A DNA stretch of 64,000 bases from Campylobacter hepaticus (GCF_001687475.2 NZ_CP031611.1:1178001-1242000); one strand, 5' to 3'. Counted from the first letter of the stretch, positions 27,418 to 37,955 are shown. Made by a program: numbers and translations. The notes: a model not told the origin generated them from the letters alone.

Positions 27418-27993
27418 TTGAAAACTTTATTTAATACAGATGAACTTTTAAAAGAATTTAATATCAATCTTATTGGAATTGATGAAGCAGGAAGAGGTGC
27501 TTTAGCAGGACCCATGGTAATGGCAGCTTGTCAATTGCATAAAAAACTTCACGGACTTTGTGATTCTAAAAAACTAAGTGAAAAAAAACGCGAAGAATAC
27601 TATAAGCTTATTTTAAAAAACTCAAACTATCTTATACTTGCTTTTTCTTCACAACAAATTGATACCTTAGGACTTAGTGCTTGCTTAAAAACAGGCTTAA
27701 TCCTTATCAAAAAACATTTTAAAACACAAAATAATTTTTTATATGATGGCAATACAAATTTTAATATTAGTGCAATTAAAACACAAGTTAAAGCCGATAC
27801 AAATATTTTGCAAGTAAGTGCAGCTAGCATACTTGCAAAAGTTAGCAAAGACAATATAATGAACTATTTAGCTAAAGACTTTCCTCATTATCATTTTGAA
27901 AAAAACAAAGGCTATGGTACTAAAGCACATAAAGCACTCATAGCACAATTTGGAATTTGCAAATTACACCGTACAAGCTTTAAGCTTTTATGA
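27418..27993 (+). CDS. rnhB: Ribonuclease HII
   Basis: Removes RNA from RNA-DNA hybrids and misincorporated ribonucleotides. The catalytic carboxylates are visible: D22 and E23 in GIDEAGRGALAGP, D110 in LYDGN and D127 in KADTN. 191 residues, normal. The only start giving a full N-terminus is TTG at 27418, since the next methionine falls within the catalytic core. It ends exactly where the convergent gltD frame ends (27993/27994), so there is no room for a separate terminator. Confidence 0.93.
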   Translation: MKTLFNTDELLKEFNINLIGIDEAGRGALAGPMVMAACQLHKKLHGLCDSKKLSEKKREEYYKLILKNSNYLILAFSSQQIDTLGLSACLKTGLILIKKHFKTQNNFLYDGNTNFNISAIKTQVKADTNILQVSAASILAKVSKDNIMNYLAKDFPHYHFEKNKGYGTKAHKALIAQFGICKLHRTSFKLL

Positions 27994-29238
27994 TTAAATG
28001 ATTAATTTTTTATGTAAAGCTAAAGCGCATTCTATACCATCTTTTATAGCCCAAACAACTAAAGATTGCCCTTTTTTAAATTCACATCTTAAATCATTTG
28101 TTTGAACACCTTCTATATGAGTTTTTCCTAAGAATTTTTTTACTATTTTTTGATACTCTCTAGGATCTTTACCATATATAGCAATAGCTTCTTCTATACC
28201 ATAATCATTTGTAAAAATATCAGCTTTTAAAGGCCAAGGATTATCTTTAGTTCTTTGTAAGGCTCTTTTTGGGCTTCTTTGTAAACGTAGTACAGATTTA
28301 GCTCCTTGCCTTATTGCAACACCAATACAATCAACACTTGTATCCCCGCTTCCTATAACTAAAACATTTTTCCCTTTAGCCTTATCTGTGCCCTTACCAG
28401 TTTTTAATAAACTCTTAGTATTTTGTATTAAAAAATCAAGTGCAAATTCTATCCCTTTTAATTCTCTACCCTCTATATCAAGATCTACAGGTCTGTTAGC
28501 ACCAGTACAAAGAACTAAAGCATCAAATTCCTTTAAAAGCTTTGAAACCTTATTTTTAGTATCTATATTTTCATTTACTTTAAATTCAATACCACTTTTT
28601 TCAAGCAAAGCAACACGTCTATCTACTATGCTTTTATCAAGTTTCATATCAGGAATTCCATACATTAAAAGCCCACCTATTTTATCACTTCTTTCAAAAA
28701 CACTTACTTTATATCCTAAAGAATTTAAAGTATTAGCACAAGCAAGTCCAGAAGGACCGCTTCCTATAATGGCAATTTTTTTACCATTATATTTTTTAGG
28801 TTTATTTAAATGAACTAAATTTTGTTTAAAGGCATTTTCTATAATGGCTAATTCACTATTTTTAATACTTACACTAATATCATTAATCGCACACACACAA
28901 GAATCCTCACAAGGAGCAGGACAAACACGACCTGTAAATTCAGGAAAAGGATTAGTAAGATTAAGCCTTTCATAAGCTTCTTCCCATAAAGAACGATAGA
29001 TTAAATCATTCCATTCAGGAATAAGATTATTTAAAGGACAACCCACATCTTTACCTTCACTTACTACCCCACTATGGCAAAAAGCTACTCCACAATTCAT
29101 ACAACGTCCACCTTGAATTTCTTGTTCTTTTTTATCTAAAAGTGTTATAAATTCTTTAAAATTTAAGACCCTTTCTTTAGGAGCAAGTTTTTTAAAATCT
29201 ACTCTTTTAAAGTCTAAAAAACCTCTTATATTTCCCAT
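27994..29238 (-). CDS. gltD: Glutamate synthase small subunit, internally deleted
   Basis: NADPH-oxidising subunit passing electrons to GltB. The N-terminal cluster-binding cysteines are intact (CMNCGVAFCHSG, GRVCPAPCEDSC) and the first FAD loop (IIGSGPSGLACA, about 157) and NADPH loop (VIGSGDTSVDC, about 292) are present. At 414 residues it is about 60-70 short. The missing part lies near the end: the sequence passes from NDLRCEFK directly to KGQSLVVWAIKDG, whereas the family has an intervening block with the conserved LAMGF and TGDARRGQ segments. The frame is open, so it is an in-frame deletion through the FAD/NAD(P)-binding C-terminus; activity is doubtful. It follows gltB by 2 nt. Confidence 0.85.
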   Translation of the reverse strand: MGNIRGFLDFKRVDFKKLAPKERVLNFKEFITLLDKKEQEIQGGRCMNCGVAFCHSGVVSEGKDVGCPLNNLIPEWNDLIYRSLWEEAYERLNLTNPFPEFTGRVCPAPCEDSCVCAINDISVSIKNSELAIIENAFKQNLVHLNKPKKYNGKKIAIIGSGPSGLACANTLNSLGYKVSVFERSDKIGGLLMYGIPDMKLDKSIVDRRVALLEKSGIEFKVNENIDTKNKVSKLLKEFDALVLCTGANRPVDLDIEGRELKGIEFALDFLIQNTKSLLKTGKGTDKAKGKNVLVIGSGDTSVDCIGVAIRQGAKSVLRLQRSPKRALQRTKDNPWPLKADIFTNDYGIEEAIAIYGKDPREYQKIVKKFLGKTHIEGVQTNDLRCEFKKGQSLVVWAIKDGIECALALHKKLII

Positions 29239-29240
29239 TT

Positions 29241-32200
29241 TTACTCCTTATCTTGTGTGATTTTCAAAAAAGCTGCTAAATTAGGATCTTTTTCATTTTT
29301 ACAAAGATCAAGCATTTTTAACATCTTTTCATAATCTCTTGGCATTATTTTAAAAAAATCTTTTTTATCAAATTTTTCTAATATATCTTTAGCTTTTTTA
29401 GAATCTGTATAAAAAATATGCTTTTCTATCATATTTTTTAATTCTTTTTCATCTTCAATATTAAGTTCTTTAATATCAACAAGTTCTTTATTAACATTAG
29501 TCTCATTATGTCTTCCAAAGATATAAACAACTCCTCCACTCATACCTGCAGCAAAATTAGCACCCACATCCCCAAGCACAACAACAAGCCCACCTGTCAT
29601 ATATTCACATCCATGCACACCTGTTCCTAAAACAAGAGCATGAGCTCCAGAATTTCTTACACAAAATCTTTCTCCAGCTATACCATCTAAATAAACTTCT
29701 CCTTCAGTAGCACCATATAAACACGCATTTCCTGCAATAATATTTTCTTCAGATGAAAAAGTAGCCTCATTTGAAATTTTAGCAATAATCTTACCCCCAC
29801 TTAAGCCCTTACCCAAATAATCATTACTATCACCTATAATCTCAAGCTTAATACCTTTTAATAAAAATGCTCCAAAACTATTGCCCGCATTGCCTATAGC
29901 TTTGATATAAATACTATCTTCTTCTAAAGCATTTTTTCCATAGGTTTTTAAAATTTCACTTGAAAGCATGGTTGCAAAAGTTCGGCTTTGATTTCCTACT
30001 TCTAAAGAAAGCTTAATAGGTTCTTTTTTCTCTACAGCATTTTTACAAAGTGGGAGCAAAACCCTATAATCAATGGTTTTTTCTAATTTATTATCTTTAT
30101 AATCTTTAAAATGTATAGCCGTTTTATTATAGGTTGGTAAGGATTTTAAGATTTTATCTAAATTAAGCTTTCTTGCTTTACCTTGCACACTTTTTTGGCG
30201 GAGCTTATCCACACGCCCTATCATATCATCAAGACGTTCAAAACCCAGTTTTGCCATATATTCTCTAAGTTCCTCAGCTATAAAATACATAAAATTAACC
30301 ACATCATCTACTTTAGCTTTAAAACGATTTCTAAGTTTATTATCTTGAGTAGCTATACCAAAAGGACAGGTATTAAGATGACACACTCTCATCATAGTAC
30401 ATCCCATAACAATCAAAGGCGCACTAGCAAAACCAAATTCCTCAGCCCCTAAAAGTGCAGCTATAGCTAAATCACGCCCATTCATTAATTTTCCATCAGT
30501 TTCTAATTTTACCCTATCTCTAAGTTTATTTAAAATCAAAGTTTGATGCGTTTCAGCTAAACCTAATTCCCAAGGAATTCCTGCATGAGCTATAGAAGTT
30601 CTAGGACTTGCTCCAGTTCCTCCATCATATCCTGAAACAAGAATTAAATTAGCTCCTGCCTTAGCCACACCAGCAGCAACGGTTCCTATGCCATTTTCAC
30701 TTACAAGTTTGACTGAAATTTTAGCATCTTTATTAGCATTTTTTAAATCATAAATAAGCTGGGCTAAATCTTCAATAGAATAAATATCATGATGAGGTGG
30801 TGGAGAAATAAGTGTTACTCCTGGTGTAGAATGTCTAGCCTTTGCTATCCAAGGATAAACCTTAAAACCCATTAATTGACCACCTTCTCCTGGTTTTGCA
30901 CCTTGAGCAATTTTAATTTGAATTTCTTTTGCATGAATTAAATAATTTAAATCAACACCAAAACGTCCACTTGCAACTTGTTTAATAGCAGAATTTTTAT
31001 TTAAACCATCCTTGATTTCATAACGCTCTTCATCTTCTCCTCCTTCACCTGAATTAGATTTAGCACCTATTTTATTCATAGCTAAAGCTAAACACTCATG
31101 CGCTTCTTTAGAAATAGATCCATAACTCATAGCCCCTGTTTTAAAACGTTTTACTATACTTTGAACACTTTCAACTTTGTCTATACTTATGGCTTCGCTA
31201 AAATCAAATTCCATTAAAGAACGTAAATTTATTTGCTTTTCATCGATTAAAGCTGAATATTTCTTAAACATTTTATAATCTTTATTGCGGCAAGCTTCTT
31301 GAAGATTAAAAATCACTAAAGGATCAATTAAATGCTCTTCTTTTGCACTTCTAAAACCATGAATTCCTTTAGAATCTAAAACTTTATGCGTATCATTAAA
31401 AGCATTTTTATGTAAATTGATAAGTTCTTTTTCAAAATCCTCTAAATCTATACCTTCAATACGTGAAATTGTAGAAGTAAAGTATTTATCAATCACCTTA
31501 GAACTTAAACCCAAACATTCAAAAAGTGCTGATCCATTATAACTTTGTAAGGTAGAAACTCCCATTTTTGAAGCAATTTTTACTATACCTTTTGAAGAAG
31601 CTTTGATAAAATTTTGCACTGCTTTTTCATAAGCTAAATCAAGCTCTTTATTCATTATAAGTTTTTGTATACTCTCATAAACCAAATAAGGATTAATCAC
31701 TGTTGCACCATAAGCTAAAAGACAAGCAAAATGATGAATTTCTCTAGGCTCACCACTTTGGATAATAAGACTTGTGTGGGTTCTTAAATTTTTTCTTACT
31801 AAATGATTGTGCACTCCAGAAACTGCAAGTAAAGCAGGGATATAAGCATTTTTTTCATCTACTCCTTTATCACTTAAAATCATGATAGAAGTACCCTCTT
31901 TAACCTCTTTTTCCACTCTAATACAAAGATCATCTAAAGCTTTTTCTAAAGTATTTTGAGAATAATCATAAAGTATAGACAATTCTTTAACTTTAAATTT
32001 ACTTAAATTTTTAAGTTCAAAAAGTTCTTCATTGCTTATTATAGGCAAAGCAATTTTTACACGCTTTGCATTATTTTCATTTGGCTTTAATAAATTCCCT
32101 TCACTTCCTAAATAAATTCTTGTAGAAGTAACAATTTCTTCCCTTATGGCATCAAGAGGTGGATTAGTTACTTGTGCAAAAAGTTGCTTAAAATAATTAT

Positions 32201-33725
32201 ATAAAGGTTGATAAGTTTTAGAAAGTATAGCCAAAGGTGTATCAACTCCCATAGCTGCAATAGACTCTTTAGCATTTTGAGCCATATCTTTTACACTCAT
32301 TTGAAGTTCATCATAATTCCATCCAAAAGCTTTTTGAAGTTTTAAAACCTCATCTTCTTTTAAAAATTCATGCTTATAAATTTGAGTATGCTCTTTTTCA
32401 AGTTCTACTAAATTTTTAAGCCACATCTTATAAGGTTTAGCATTAGCATAATGTTCTTTAATTTCTTGATCTGCTATAAGCCTAGAACGTGCAGTATCAA
32501 CAAGTAAAAGTTTCCCAGGTTCTAAACGTTTTTTGGCTTTGATATTTTTTTCATCTAATTTTAAAACTCCTGTTTCACTTGAAAGTATAAGCACATCATC
32601 TTTTGTAAGATAGTATCTTGAAGGACGAAAACCATTTCTATCCAAACTCGCTCCTACAATTACTCCATCAGTAAAAATAATAGCTGCAGGTCCATCCCAA
32701 GGCTCCATCAATAAAGAATGATACTCATAAAACGCACGTTTTTTACTTTCCATATTTTCATTTTTATGCCAAGGTTCAGGCACCATCATCATAAAAGCCT
32801 CTTCTAAAGTACGACCATTAAGAGCTAAAAATTCTAAAGTATTATCAAACATAGCAGAATCGCTACTAGGCTTTGCTATAATAGGAAAAATTTCCTCTAA
32901 ATTCTCAAAATACTCACTTTTCATCAAACCTTCTCTAGCCCTTATACTATCAACATTTCCACGTATAGTATTAATCTCTCCATTATGGACCATATAACGG
33001 TTTGGATGGGCTCTTTCCCAACTTGGAAAAGTATTAGTAGAAAAGCGAGAATGCACTAAGGCAATAGCTGATTTCATATTAACATCTTTAAAATCAAGAT
33101 AAAAATCACTCAATTGAGTTGAAAGAAGCATTCCTTTATAAACTATAGTACGTGAAGAAAAACTTGAAAAATAAAATTTTGGTATATTTAAAGCTCTTTT
33201 TTCTATAAGACGGCGTGCACTATAAAGCACTCTTTCAAATTCTAATCCAACGCTTATTTCATTTGGTTTTTTTATAAAAGCTTGCAAAAAATAAGGCATG
33301 GTTTTTAAAGCACTCGCACCTATATCGCTAGGATTAAAAGGCACTTCTCTAAAACCTAAAAATTCAAGTTTTTTATCTTTTAAGCCTTGTAAAAATATCG
33401 CTTTTGCTTGTTCTTTTGCATCTTTATTGGGCGATAAAAACATTTGGGCTATTGCATAATGACCTTTTTTAGGAAGTTTAAAACCTAATTCTTGAGTCAT
33501 AAAAAAATCATGTGGAATTTGGATTAAAATTCCTGCTCCATCACCTGAATTTTCTTCAGCTCCTGCACCCCCTCGGTGTTCAAGATTCATCAAAATTTCT
33601 AAAGCATCACAAATAATCTTATAAGAAGCAATGCCACGTATATTAACAAGTGCAGCAATACCGCAAGCATCATGTTCATTGTTTGGATTATATAAACCTA
33701 TACTTTGACTATTTTCTAAATTCAT
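29241..33725 (-). CDS. gltB: Glutamate synthase large subunit
   Basis: Makes two glutamates from glutamine and 2-oxoglutarate. The N-terminal glutaminase domain starts after a short propeptide; C21 in HDACGIAAL is the expected nucleophile after processing. A central FMN-barrel has the motif GGTGASP, the 3Fe-4S cysteines appear in CTMMRVCHLNTCPFG, and a C-terminal beta-helix of glycine-rich repeats (GNAGNSFGAFL, GANFAAGMSGG) closes the protein. 1494 residues, full length. It is first gene of gltBD; the partner subunit is truncated internally. Confidence 0.97.
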   Translation of the reverse strand: MNLENSQSIGLYNPNNEHDACGIAALVNIRGIASYKIICDALEILMNLEHRGGAGAEENSGDGAGILIQIPHDFFMTQELGFKLPKKGHYAIAQMFLSPNKDAKEQAKAIFLQGLKDKKLEFLGFREVPFNPSDIGASALKTMPYFLQAFIKKPNEISVGLEFERVLYSARRLIEKRALNIPKFYFSSFSSRTIVYKGMLLSTQLSDFYLDFKDVNMKSAIALVHSRFSTNTFPSWERAHPNRYMVHNGEINTIRGNVDSIRAREGLMKSEYFENLEEIFPIIAKPSSDSAMFDNTLEFLALNGRTLEEAFMMMVPEPWHKNENMESKKRAFYEYHSLLMEPWDGPAAIIFTDGVIVGASLDRNGFRPSRYYLTKDDVLILSSETGVLKLDEKNIKAKKRLEPGKLLLVDTARSRLIADQEIKEHYANAKPYKMWLKNLVELEKEHTQIYKHEFLKEDEVLKLQKAFGWNYDELQMSVKDMAQNAKESIAAMGVDTPLAILSKTYQPLYNYFKQLFAQVTNPPLDAIREEIVTSTRIYLGSEGNLLKPNENNAKRVKIALPIISNEELFELKNLSKFKVKELSILYDYSQNTLEKALDDLCIRVEKEVKEGTSIMILSDKGVDEKNAYIPALLAVSGVHNHLVRKNLRTHTSLIIQSGEPREIHHFACLLAYGATVINPYLVYESIQKLIMNKELDLAYEKAVQNFIKASSKGIVKIASKMGVSTLQSYNGSALFECLGLSSKVIDKYFTSTISRIEGIDLEDFEKELINLHKNAFNDTHKVLDSKGIHGFRSAKEEHLIDPLVIFNLQEACRNKDYKMFKKYSALIDEKQINLRSLMEFDFSEAISIDKVESVQSIVKRFKTGAMSYGSISKEAHECLALAMNKIGAKSNSGEGGEDEERYEIKDGLNKNSAIKQVASGRFGVDLNYLIHAKEIQIKIAQGAKPGEGGQLMGFKVYPWIAKARHSTPGVTLISPPPHHDIYSIEDLAQLIYDLKNANKDAKISVKLVSENGIGTVAAGVAKAGANLILVSGYDGGTGASPRTSIAHAGIPWELGLAETHQTLILNKLRDRVKLETDGKLMNGRDLAIAALLGAEEFGFASAPLIVMGCTMMRVCHLNTCPFGIATQDNKLRNRFKAKVDDVVNFMYFIAEELREYMAKLGFERLDDMIGRVDKLRQKSVQGKARKLNLDKILKSLPTYNKTAIHFKDYKDNKLEKTIDYRVLLPLCKNAVEKKEPIKLSLEVGNQSRTFATMLSSEILKTYGKNALEEDSIYIKAIGNAGNSFGAFLLKGIKLEIIGDSNDYLGKGLSGGKIIAKISNEATFSSEENIIAGNACLYGATEGEVYLDGIAGERFCVRNSGAHALVLGTGVHGCEYMTGGLVVVLGDVGANFAAGMSGGVVYIFGRHNETNVNKELVDIKELNIEDEKELKNMIEKHIFYTDSKKAKDILEKFDKKDFFKIMPRDYEKMLKMLDLCKNEKDPNLAAFLKITQDKE

Positions 33726-33874
33726 CTTAATCTCCTTAAATAGGATTGATTTTAAATCCTATTAACTTTATAAAAATTACAGTATACAATATTTTTTAAA
33801 ATCAATGTAATTTTTATCTTAAAAATAAATAAATTAAAAAATATTTTAATAGATTTATATAAATTATATAAAAA

Positions 33875-35176
33875 TTATAAAAACATAGCGATAAAACTTC
33901 CTAAAATAAGCAAGGATCCATTATAAAAAATAAAAGTAGGAATGCAAGTATCTTTAATATGATCGTGTTGTTTATCAGCATTTAAACCTATGCTTGTCCC
34001 CATAGTTGTTTCACTAGCTGGACTTCCTGCATCTCCTAAAGCCCCACCTACACCTAAGATAAATATAATAAGCGCTGTACTAAAACCTAATTCCAAACAA
34101 ATAGGACAAAAAAGTGCAGCTATAATAGGAATAGTCCCAAAAGAAGTCCCTATACCCATAGTAATAATTAATCCTATTAAAAGCATTAAAAATACAGATA
34201 AAAATTTATTTTGTTCTATCCAAGGAAGCAATGAATTTACAAGTTCTTTTACCGCACCACTTTCTTTTAAAACTTCTGCATACCCAGCAGCAACAAGTAT
34301 AACAAAGGCTATAAAACCCATCATTTTAAGACCTTCATCAAACACTTCATTAACTTTAGAAAATTCAACTCCTCTTAAAAGCACCATCAAAATAAAGCCT
34401 AAAAGTACTGATAAAGGCAAATTCATAGTAATAATTTGCAAAACTAAAGTTAAAACAAGTCCAGCTAAAACACCCCATTCCTTATAAGTCATCTTAAGTT
34501 CTTTTAAATTTGTTTGAGATACTTTTATTTCTTGATATGTTCTTGGTTTACGATAAAAAACAAAAAGAGCTAAAAAAAGCCCACTTAACATACAAATAGC
34601 ACTTAAATACATAATACTTGTAACATCATTTAAAGTTACATTTAAACCATTAGCGTTTAAATTATCTTTTAAAAGATCTTGAAAAGTAAGCCCAAAACCC
34701 ACTGGTAAAACCATATAAGGTGTAGTAAGTCCAAAAGTTAAAGCACAAGCAACTGCTCTACGATCTATTTTTAATTTATTAAAAAGACTTAAAAGTGGGG
34801 GAATTAATAAAGGAATAAAAGCCACATGTATAGGAATCAAATTTTGAGAAAAACAAGAAATTAAAGCAATAAATAAAAGCAATAAATATTTCTTTTGTGA
34901 AATAAAATGACTAACTAATTTAATCAAATATGCTGTTAAATTTGTTTTTGAAATGGCTATTGCTATAGCTCCTAAAAGTATATAACTAAGAGCTGTTTTT
35001 AGATTTTCTTTCATTCCATTTATGAGTATATTCATAGTATCTACAAGTCCAAGATGAGAAAAAAATCCAGCAACAAGGGCTGAAATTAAAAGGCTTAAAA
35101 GTACATTAAAACGAAATAAACAAAGTAAAGTCATTAAAACAACACTGATCATAATAGGATTTGTAAGTAAAGTCAA
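33875..35176 (-). CDS. NhaC-type Na+/H+ antiporter family protein
   Basis: 433 residues with about 11-12 hydrophobic segments. The conserved GTSFGTIPIIAALFCP and GVGGALGDAGSPASETTMG blocks near residues 345-400 mark the Na+/H+ antiporter (NhaC/MleN-like) superfamily; the C. jejuni counterpart is Cj0006. The transported ion or metabolite is not certain, as related proteins exchange organic acids. It starts at ATG 35176 and is transcribed away from the decayed symporter locus. Confidence 0.82.
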   Translation of the reverse strand: MTLLTNPIMISVVLMTLLCLFRFNVLLSLLISALVAGFFSHLGLVDTMNILINGMKENLKTALSYILLGAIAIAISKTNLTAYLIKLVSHFISQKKYLLLLFIALISCFSQNLIPIHVAFIPLLIPPLLSLFNKLKIDRRAVACALTFGLTTPYMVLPVGFGLTFQDLLKDNLNANGLNVTLNDVTSIMYLSAICMLSGLFLALFVFYRKPRTYQEIKVSQTNLKELKMTYKEWGVLAGLVLTLVLQIITMNLPLSVLLGFILMVLLRGVEFSKVNEVFDEGLKMMGFIAFVILVAAGYAEVLKESGAVKELVNSLLPWIEQNKFLSVFLMLLIGLIITMGIGTSFGTIPIIAALFCPICLELGFSTALIIFILGVGGALGDAGSPASETTMGTSIGLNADKQHDHIKDTCIPTFIFYNGSLLILGSFIAMFL

Positions 35177-35397
35177 AATTTTTCCTTAATAAATTTAGTA
35201 AAGCTTTAATTCTAAATAATTTTTTGTTAAAATGTAATAAAAATTCAAACCCCTTTAAAATGTAAATTTTAGTAACATTTTTAAATCTATGTTACTTTTT
35301 TATATATTTAAAATAAAAATTCTTTTTTGTTTTCAATTAAAATCTTAAAAATTATTATTTTTTTGTTATATTTTTTATAAATATTTAAGGAGTATAT

Positions 35398-35758
35398 ATG
35401 AATTTAAACGCTAAACAAAAAAAATTCTATTTTAAAGTTTAAAAATTTTATTTCTTTTAGAAACAAAATATGCTTTTACCTATCTTTAATAATCATCATT
35501 TGTTATTATATATTTATTTTAGGTATAGGTCTTATGCCAGAAATTTTAGGATACAAACTTGGTCCTAGTAGTATAACACTTGGTATTATAATAGGTATAG
35601 CTTTGATTTTATTATGCATTTTATCTACAGGAATTTACACTTTTATTGCAAATTATTTTTTAGATAAAGAACAAGAAATCATCATTCAAAACTTAAAAAA
35701 TGAAGGTTTAATTGAAGCATTAAAAAACGGAAAAATCGATTATAAGGAAATAATATGA
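35398..35758 (+). pseudogene. DUF485 membrane protein, frameshifted in an A8 tract
   Basis: Small two-helix partner protein normally encoded before ActP-type acetate symporters. ATG 35398 has a strong AAGGAG site, but the frame stops after 14 codons. Deleting one A from the A8 tract at about 35417-35425 joins it to the second frame, giving an uninterrupted protein of about 119 residues with helices at about 30-45 and 59-80. The downstream part alone could start at ATG 35534 (74 residues). It overlaps the next gene by ATGA. Either a pseudogene, a phase-variable gene or a sequencing error in the homopolymer. Confidence 0.8.
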
Positions 35759-37201
35759 AAATTTTTATATTCATAAATTTATTTTTTAATTTAGCTTTTA
35801 GTGCTAGATTTAATTTAGAAGATATTAAACAAAAACCTATAAATATAACTGCAGTAAGCATGTTTTTAATCTTTGTTTTAGCTACTTTATTGATTACTTA
35901 TTATTCTAATAAAAAATCTAAATCTAAAAGTGGTTTTTACACAGCTGGTGGTAATATTACAGGTATACAAAATGGTATGGCTATAGCTGGGGATTATATG
36001 AGTGCAGCTAGCTTTCTTGGGATCACTGCTTTAGTTTTCACAAATGGCTTTGATGGACTTATTTATTCTATAGGTTTTTTAGTAGGTTGGCCTATTATTT
36101 TATTTTTAATTGCAGAAAAATTTAGAAATCTTGGTAAATTTACTTTTGCAGATATTACTGCTTATCGTTTAGAAGCTAAACCTATACGTATTATTTCAGC
36201 TATTTCTGCTTTAAGTGTTATCATTTTTTTACCTTATAGCTCAAATGGTAGGAGCAGGACAACTTATACAATTGCTTTTTGGTTTACCTTATACTTTTGC
36301 AGTTGTTTTAGTAGGTATTTTAATGATTTGTTATGTAACTTTTGGAGGAATGCATGCAACCACTTGGGTGCAAATTATAAAGGCTATTTTACTTTTATCA
36401 GGAGCAAGTTTTATGACTATTATGATCTTATACCTTACAAAATTTGATTTAAAATATTATTTTGATTTAGCCATATCTTATCATCCAAAAGGTGAAAATA
36501 TAATGAAACCTGGAACATTTTTACCCGATACTATTTCAGCTCTTTCTTTAGGACTAGCTTTAATGTTTGGAACTGCAGGATTGCCACATATTTTAATGCG
36601 ATTTTTTACTGTAAAAGATGCTAAAGAAGCTAGAAAATCTGTATTTTATGCAACAGGATTTATAGGATATTTTTATATACTTACTTTTATTATAGGTTTT
36701 GGAGCTATAGCACTTTTACTTGGAAACACTCAATTTACAAGTAATGGGAATTTTAACGGATCTACTAATATGATAGCTATAACCTTAGCCGATGTTTTAG
36801 GTGGAGATATATTTTTAGGCTTTATTTCAGCTGTTGCTTTTACTGTAGGCTTAGCTTTTGCTATTGCTGCAAGTGTAAATTTTCCTATACTTTTACTTTG
36901 TATTTATTGGAAAAATCTTACTACAAAAGGTGCTTTTTGGGGTGGACTTATAGGACTTATCGTTGTTCTTTCCCTTGTTATTTTAAGCCCTAGTATATGG
37001 GTTAAAAGTTTTGGCTTTAATCAAGCAATTTTTCCTTATGATCATCCTGCTTTATTTTCAATGCCTTTAAGTTTTTTACTAATTTATATCATTTCAAAAC
37101 TTGATCATTCTAAAAGAGCTAAAAAAGACAAAGAAGGTTTTAAAGCACAAGATTTTAAAGCACAAAGCGGTATAGATATAAGCGAAGCTATAAAGCATTA
37201 A
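35755..37201 (+). pseudogene. actP: ActP-like solute:sodium symporter, frameshifted and internally deleted
   Basis: Acetate/monocarboxylate symporter of the SSS family. The first part (35755-36447 frame) has a signal-like start, [28 protein letters not shown] and [11 protein letters not shown]. The frame breaks at a T7 run near 36224-36230; removing one T joins ALSVIIF to [10 protein letters not shown], the family sequence. A second lesion is in frame: FISAVAF runs straight into [10 protein letters not shown], omitting about 60 residues that E. coli ActP has between these motifs, including a transmembrane helix. Even with the frameshift corrected the protein would lack this block. Stop codons overlap convergent glpF. 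A substrate other than acetate is possible. Confidence 0.85.
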
Positions 37202-37955
37202 AGGGCTAAATAGCCCTTTAATAAATAAAGATATAAAATAGAAGCTACACTAGAACCAAAAATAGGTCCTAAAACAGGGATCCAAGCATAAGACCAATCA
37301 CATTTTACTTTCATAGGCAATATACTTAAAACTATACGAGGAGATAAATCTCTACAAGGATTTATAGCATAACCAGTAGTAAATCCAAGACTTAATCCTA
37401 TAGCCCACACTAAAATAGCAACAGGTAAAGCCCCTATACTACCAAGACCTATTTTAACATCTTCTATATCTGGAAAAACTATATTAGCCCCTGTAATATA
37501 CAAAATAACAAAAATCAAAACAAAACTGCCTAAAAATTCACTAAAAAATTAAGTTTATAATTTCTAATAGCAGGTTCAGTACAAAAACATGCCCTTTTTA
37601 AACCCTCATCCTCAGTGATTTTAAAATGATCATAATAAAAAATGTATACAAGCAAGGCTCCAAATCCAGCACCTAAAAATTGTCCAAGTAAATAAGAAGG
37701 AACTAAGGCTAAAGATAATTTTTGGGTAATAACTAAACTTAAAGTAACCGCTGGATTTAAATGAGCCCCACTTATAGGTCCAGCTACTGTTACTCCAACA
37801 AAAACAGCAAAAGACCAAGCAGTAGTTATAACAAGCCACTGAGCCGATCCACCAAAATCACATTTAGTATTTTTAAGCAAACAAGTTGCAACCACACCAT
37901 TTCCCAAAAGTATGAGTAAAGCTGTGCCTATAAATTCAGCCAATATTATTCCCAT
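37198..37955 (-). pseudogene. glpF: Glycerol facilitator GlpF, frameshifted
   Basis: Aquaglyceroporin for glycerol entry. The N-terminal frame (37955 to 37530) has GAHLNPAVTL, the first NPA box. At a T6 run (minus strand, about 37545-37550) the frame ends in LNFLVNF and stops; one extra T would continue it as NFFSEFLGSFVLIF into the second frame (37518 to 37198). The second NPA box there reads NPC (TGYAINPCRDLSPR), a substitution in the selectivity region. Both halves are otherwise well preserved, which points to recent loss. It begins 4 nt after the ancestral end of glpK. Confidence 0.87.
37199..37220. terminator. Bidirectional terminator at the actP/glpF convergence
   Basis: A 10-bp perfect stem (37199-37208 with 37211-37220) with a 2-nt loop, containing the last codons of glpF and the actP stop. 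Confidence 0.8.

Noticed and set aside
28388-28813. 141-codon frame antisense to gltD
   Set aside because: Shadow frame without family motifs; gltD cofactor loops are on the other strand.
33990-34487. 165-codon frame antisense to the NhaC-type antiporter
   Set aside because: Shadow frame; the antiporter motifs on the minus strand are clear.
35755-37201. Considered two separate genes for the symporter halves
   Set aside because: The halves join exactly at a T run into one conserved ActP-like sequence; they are fragments of one gene.
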